Source: DATLCI01 sp046714215
Lineage (GTDB): Bacteria; Acidobacteriota; Terriglobia; Terriglobales; Acidobacteriaceae
Reading direction: 5' to 3'
Length of the DNA stretch: 5,692 bases
Assembly (NCBI GenBank): GCA_046714215.1
Contig: JBKKBM010000214.1
Span: forward strand, 1 to 5,692
Shown: one piece after another, positions 5,573 to 5,692 of the stretch
Position numbering within the stretch: position 1 is the first letter of the stretch
Layout of the letters: every line of letters begins with the position of its first letter
Position numbers and translations under genes: made by a program
The notes under the pieces: generated by a model
Seen by the model: the letters and a program-made list of their open reading frames with translations, nothing else
Told to the model about the DNA's origin: nothing
The model's database searches: none

Positions 5573-5578
5573 GGCGAA
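5558..5578. repeat. 9-bp direct repeat with 12-bp period in the divergent promoter region
   Basis: CAGGGCGAA occurs at 5558-5566 and again at 5570-5578, separated by GTT. The period is close to one helical turn, so both copies face nearly the same side of the DNA. They flank and overlap the -35 zone of the phosphatase promoter and lie just upstream of the -35 of the divergent gene. Such placement suits a regulator-binding site, but two copies could arise by chance. Confidence 0.45.
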
Positions 5579-5582
5579 CAAT

Positions 5583-5611
5583 TTGCGAAGATGCCCGTTT
5601 CGGATTAGAAT
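5583..5611 (+). promoter_or_regulatory. Sigma-70-type promoter of the divergent helicase-like gene
   Basis: TTGCGA (5583-5588, 4 of 6 to the -35 consensus) and TAGAAT (5606-5611, 5 of 6 to the -10) are separated by exactly 17 bp. Transcription would begin near 5618, only about 4 nt before the ATG at 5622, so the mRNA would be nearly leaderless. No Shine-Dalgarno precedes that ATG. This is the best-formed promoter in the window. Confidence 0.6.
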
Positions 5612-5615
5612 CGGG
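5594..5615. promoter_or_regulatory. Imperfect palindrome over the -10, candidate operator
   Basis: CCCGTTTC (5594-5601) and GAATCGGG (5608-5615) are inverted repeats matching at 7 of 8 positions around a 6-bp spacer. The site covers the -10 (5606-5611) of the helicase-like gene, where a bound dimeric repressor would block polymerase. The regulator is unknown and no regulator gene is in the window. Confidence 0.4.
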
Positions 5616-5621
5616 CTTCCG

Positions 5622-5692
5622 ATGACCCCATTCTCCGACCTGGAAATCCCGGCTTCCCTCGAATGGGCGCACCCCGTTGTGCAGGAGTGGTT
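5622..5692 (+). CDS. Start of a probable Lhr-type DEAD/DEAH helicase (3' end outside window)
   Basis: The frame opens with ATG at 5622 and stays open to the window end, giving 23 residues that read MTPFSDLEIP, then ASLEWAHPVVQEW. The WAHPVVQEW segment resembles the N-terminus of large Lhr-like superfamily 2 helicases, where a His-Pro-hydrophobic-x-x-Trp-Phe stretch comes just before the Q motif. The last two bases, TT, are compatible with the Phe or Leu expected next. The promoter at 5583-5611 with correct spacing supports this start. No catalytic motif is visible, so the family is a tentative call, while the presence of a gene start is more secure. Confidence 0.55.
   Translation, partial: MTPFSDLEIPASLEWAHPVVQEW

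Noticed and set aside
5341..5625. 94-codon plus-strand open frame overlapping the phosphatase and promoter region
   Set aside because: Mostly antisense to the phosphatase gene; the frame differs from the helicase-like start and the product is not protein-like.
5538..5672. N-terminal extension of the phosphatase from a GTG at 5672
   Set aside because: The extra 45 residues do not look like the KdsC family, overlap the divergent gene start and its promoter, and lack a ribosome-binding site.

Overview
The window is GC-rich, densely coding bacterial chromosome. It resembles a Gram-negative genome, most likely Acidobacteriota. That placement is inferred from protein style (an Lhr-type helicase start, a KdsC-like phosphatase, a PBP1b-type synthase with a Lys/Glu-rich tail) and not from any marker gene. 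No mobile element, CRISPR array, tRNA or rRNA was seen.

Layout. Bases 1-564 hold the 3' end of prolyl-tRNA synthetase (proS). After 35 bp comes a small membrane-anchored protein of unknown function (600-962). A 235-bp gap follows, with a hairpin just after the stop codon, a weak possible promoter, and a small hairpin against the next start codon. The largest gene (1198-3828, GTG start) encodes a class A penicillin-binding protein of PBP1b type: membrane anchor, UB2H-like domain, GT51 glycosyltransferase, transpeptidase, then a Lys/Glu/Pro-rich tail carrying two copies of a Gly-Phe-aromatic motif. Only 43 bp downstream, behind a strong Shine-Dalgarno, is an exported TPR protein (3872-4690), probably in the same transcript. 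A non-coding stretch (4691-4895) follows with several inverted repeats and a near-perfect terminator that can serve both strands. On the minus strand lies a KdsC-like HAD phosphatase (4896-5537) with an enlarged flap. An 84-bp divergent promoter region separates it from the start of a plus-strand gene cut by the window end (5622 onward), probably a large DEAD/DEAH helicase.

Function. The central genes suggest envelope construction. The PBP polymerises and cross-links peptidoglycan in the periplasm, the TPR protein is exported to the same compartment and may act on it, and the KdsC-like enzyme would supply Kdo for lipopolysaccharide. proS and the helicase are housekeeping neighbours.

Most interesting points: (1) the PBP1b-type synthase paired with an exported TPR protein, a candidate activator pair; (2) the duplicated aromatic motif in the PBP tail; (3) two divergent promoters that both predict leaderless or nearly leaderless mRNAs, with a candidate operator and a helically phased direct repeat between them; (4) the roughly 35-residue insertion in the KdsC-like enzyme. 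I see no clear evidence for an entirely new multi-gene system.
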